Source of the DNA: CAYSLA01 sp964431685
GTDB taxonomy: Bacteria; Armatimonadota; UBA5829
DNA length: 5,654 nt
Assembly (NCBI GenBank): GCA_964431685.1
Contig: CAYSLA010000202.1
Coordinates: 1 to 5,654 of the forward strand
Direction of reading: 5' to 3'
This document shows positions 5,325-5,654 of the stretch, one piece after another. Both the position numbers and the translations under genes were made by a program. The notes below the pieces were generated by a model that was not told the origin of the DNA, searched no databases, and saw nothing but the letters and a program-made list of their open reading frames with translations. Position 1 is the first letter of the stretch. Every line of letters starts with the position of its first letter.

Positions 5325-5654
5325 ACACGCGAGTTGCGGCATCAAACAGGCTGGTAGCCTGGCTGTCAGTCATTCTGGCTTGTGCACCATCGGCCACGGC
5401 CGCAGCCGGAATCTACGACCGCGCTCTGTCAGATATGGCCCAGATAGAGCAGTCACCCTACGTTCGAGTCTTGCCTGCAGGAAGAAGCCCTGATGGACGG
5501 CCCCTGAGAGCCATTGTCGTTACCGACTTCTTCAGCCCGTCTCAGTCGAAGGCCCGCGTCATGATCTGTGCAGGACAGCACGGAGATGAACCCAACCCCA
5601 TTGTTGGACTGACGTCGTTCCTTCGCGATCTCGTCAACCGTAAAGATGCCAGGA
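5321..5654 (+). CDS. Exported M14-type zinc carboxypeptidase, 3' end outside window
   Basis: The first 111 residues of a gene that is still open at the right edge. The ATG overlaps the previous stop as ATGA. There is no clear ribosome site, so translation probably depends on coupling. Residues 1-29 are an export signal: R4 and R10, a hydrophobic core at 11-23 (LVAWLSVILACAP), then ATAAA. C21 follows VILA, which fits a permissive lipobox, so either signal peptidase I or lipoprotein processing is possible. The mature part has YVRVLPAGRSPDGRPL (47-62), a typical M14 opening, then a strand and AGQHGDEPNP (84-93). There H87 and E90 form the HxxE zinc motif of M14 carboxypeptidases. The third zinc ligand and the catalytic Glu would lie beyond the window. 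Members cleave C-terminal residues from peptides, and some trim cell-wall stem peptides. The substrate here is unknown. Confidence 0.75.
   Translation, partial: MNTRVAASNRLVAWLSVILACAPSATAAAGIYDRALSDMAQIEQSPYVRVLPAGRSPDGRPLRAIVVTDFFSPSQSKARVMICAGQHGDEPNPIVGLTSFLRDLVNRKDAR

Noticed and set aside
5263..5493. ORF of 76 residues overlapping the end of the chaperone gene
   Set aside because: It is out of frame with both the chaperone and the carboxypeptidase, which have recognisable features. Its Arg/Ser/His-rich composition is typical of a shadow frame.

Overview
This window carries the filament-assembly part of a bacterial flagellar gene cluster. All supported genes lie on the + strand, in the order flagellin, fliD (cap), fliS (flagellin chaperone), a FlgN/FliT-like putative chaperone, and the 5' part of a secreted M14-type metallocarboxypeptidase that runs off the right edge. 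The host is a flagellated bacterium of moderate GC (roughly mid-50s percent by eye) that uses strong GGAGG ribosome sites. The sequence alone does not allow a phylum to be assigned. A run of exactly 100 N inside fliD shows that this is a draft scaffold, possibly a metagenome-derived genome.

Layout: positions 1-396 hold no gene I can support. They contain a long inverted repeat (168-223), an AT-rich stretch that may include the flagellin promoter, and a leader (355-396) in which one GGA sits in a hairpin loop and a second overlaps the flagellin ribosome site. That is the arrangement expected of CsrA-controlled flagellin mRNA. Flagellin (397-2151) has the conserved D0/D1 ends and a large beta-rich insert with two Flagellin_IN-like units. 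The 415-base gap from 2152 to 2566 holds several hairpins, including a 16-bp stem at 2379-2414 that may terminate flagellin transcription or belong to a fliD leader. fliD (2567-4285) is interrupted by the N gap at 3169-3268, and the real missing stretch is probably longer than 100 bases. fliS (4360-4764) overlaps the next gene by GTGA (4761-5324), and that gene overlaps the carboxypeptidase gene by ATGA (5321 onward). The last three genes therefore look translationally coupled.

How the genes work together: flagellin is exported through the flagellar type III apparatus and polymerises beneath a FliD cap. FliS holds flagellin unfolded in the cytoplasm, and the FlgN/FliT-like protein probably does a similar job for the cap or the hook-filament junction proteins. 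The coupled carboxypeptidase carries an export signal and an HxxE zinc motif. It may act on the cell wall, or it may simply be the first gene of an unrelated block.

Most worth a second look are the CsrA-like flagellin leader, the coupling of an exported M14 peptidase to flagellar chaperones, the large palindrome upstream of flagellin, and the structured flagellin-fliD spacer.
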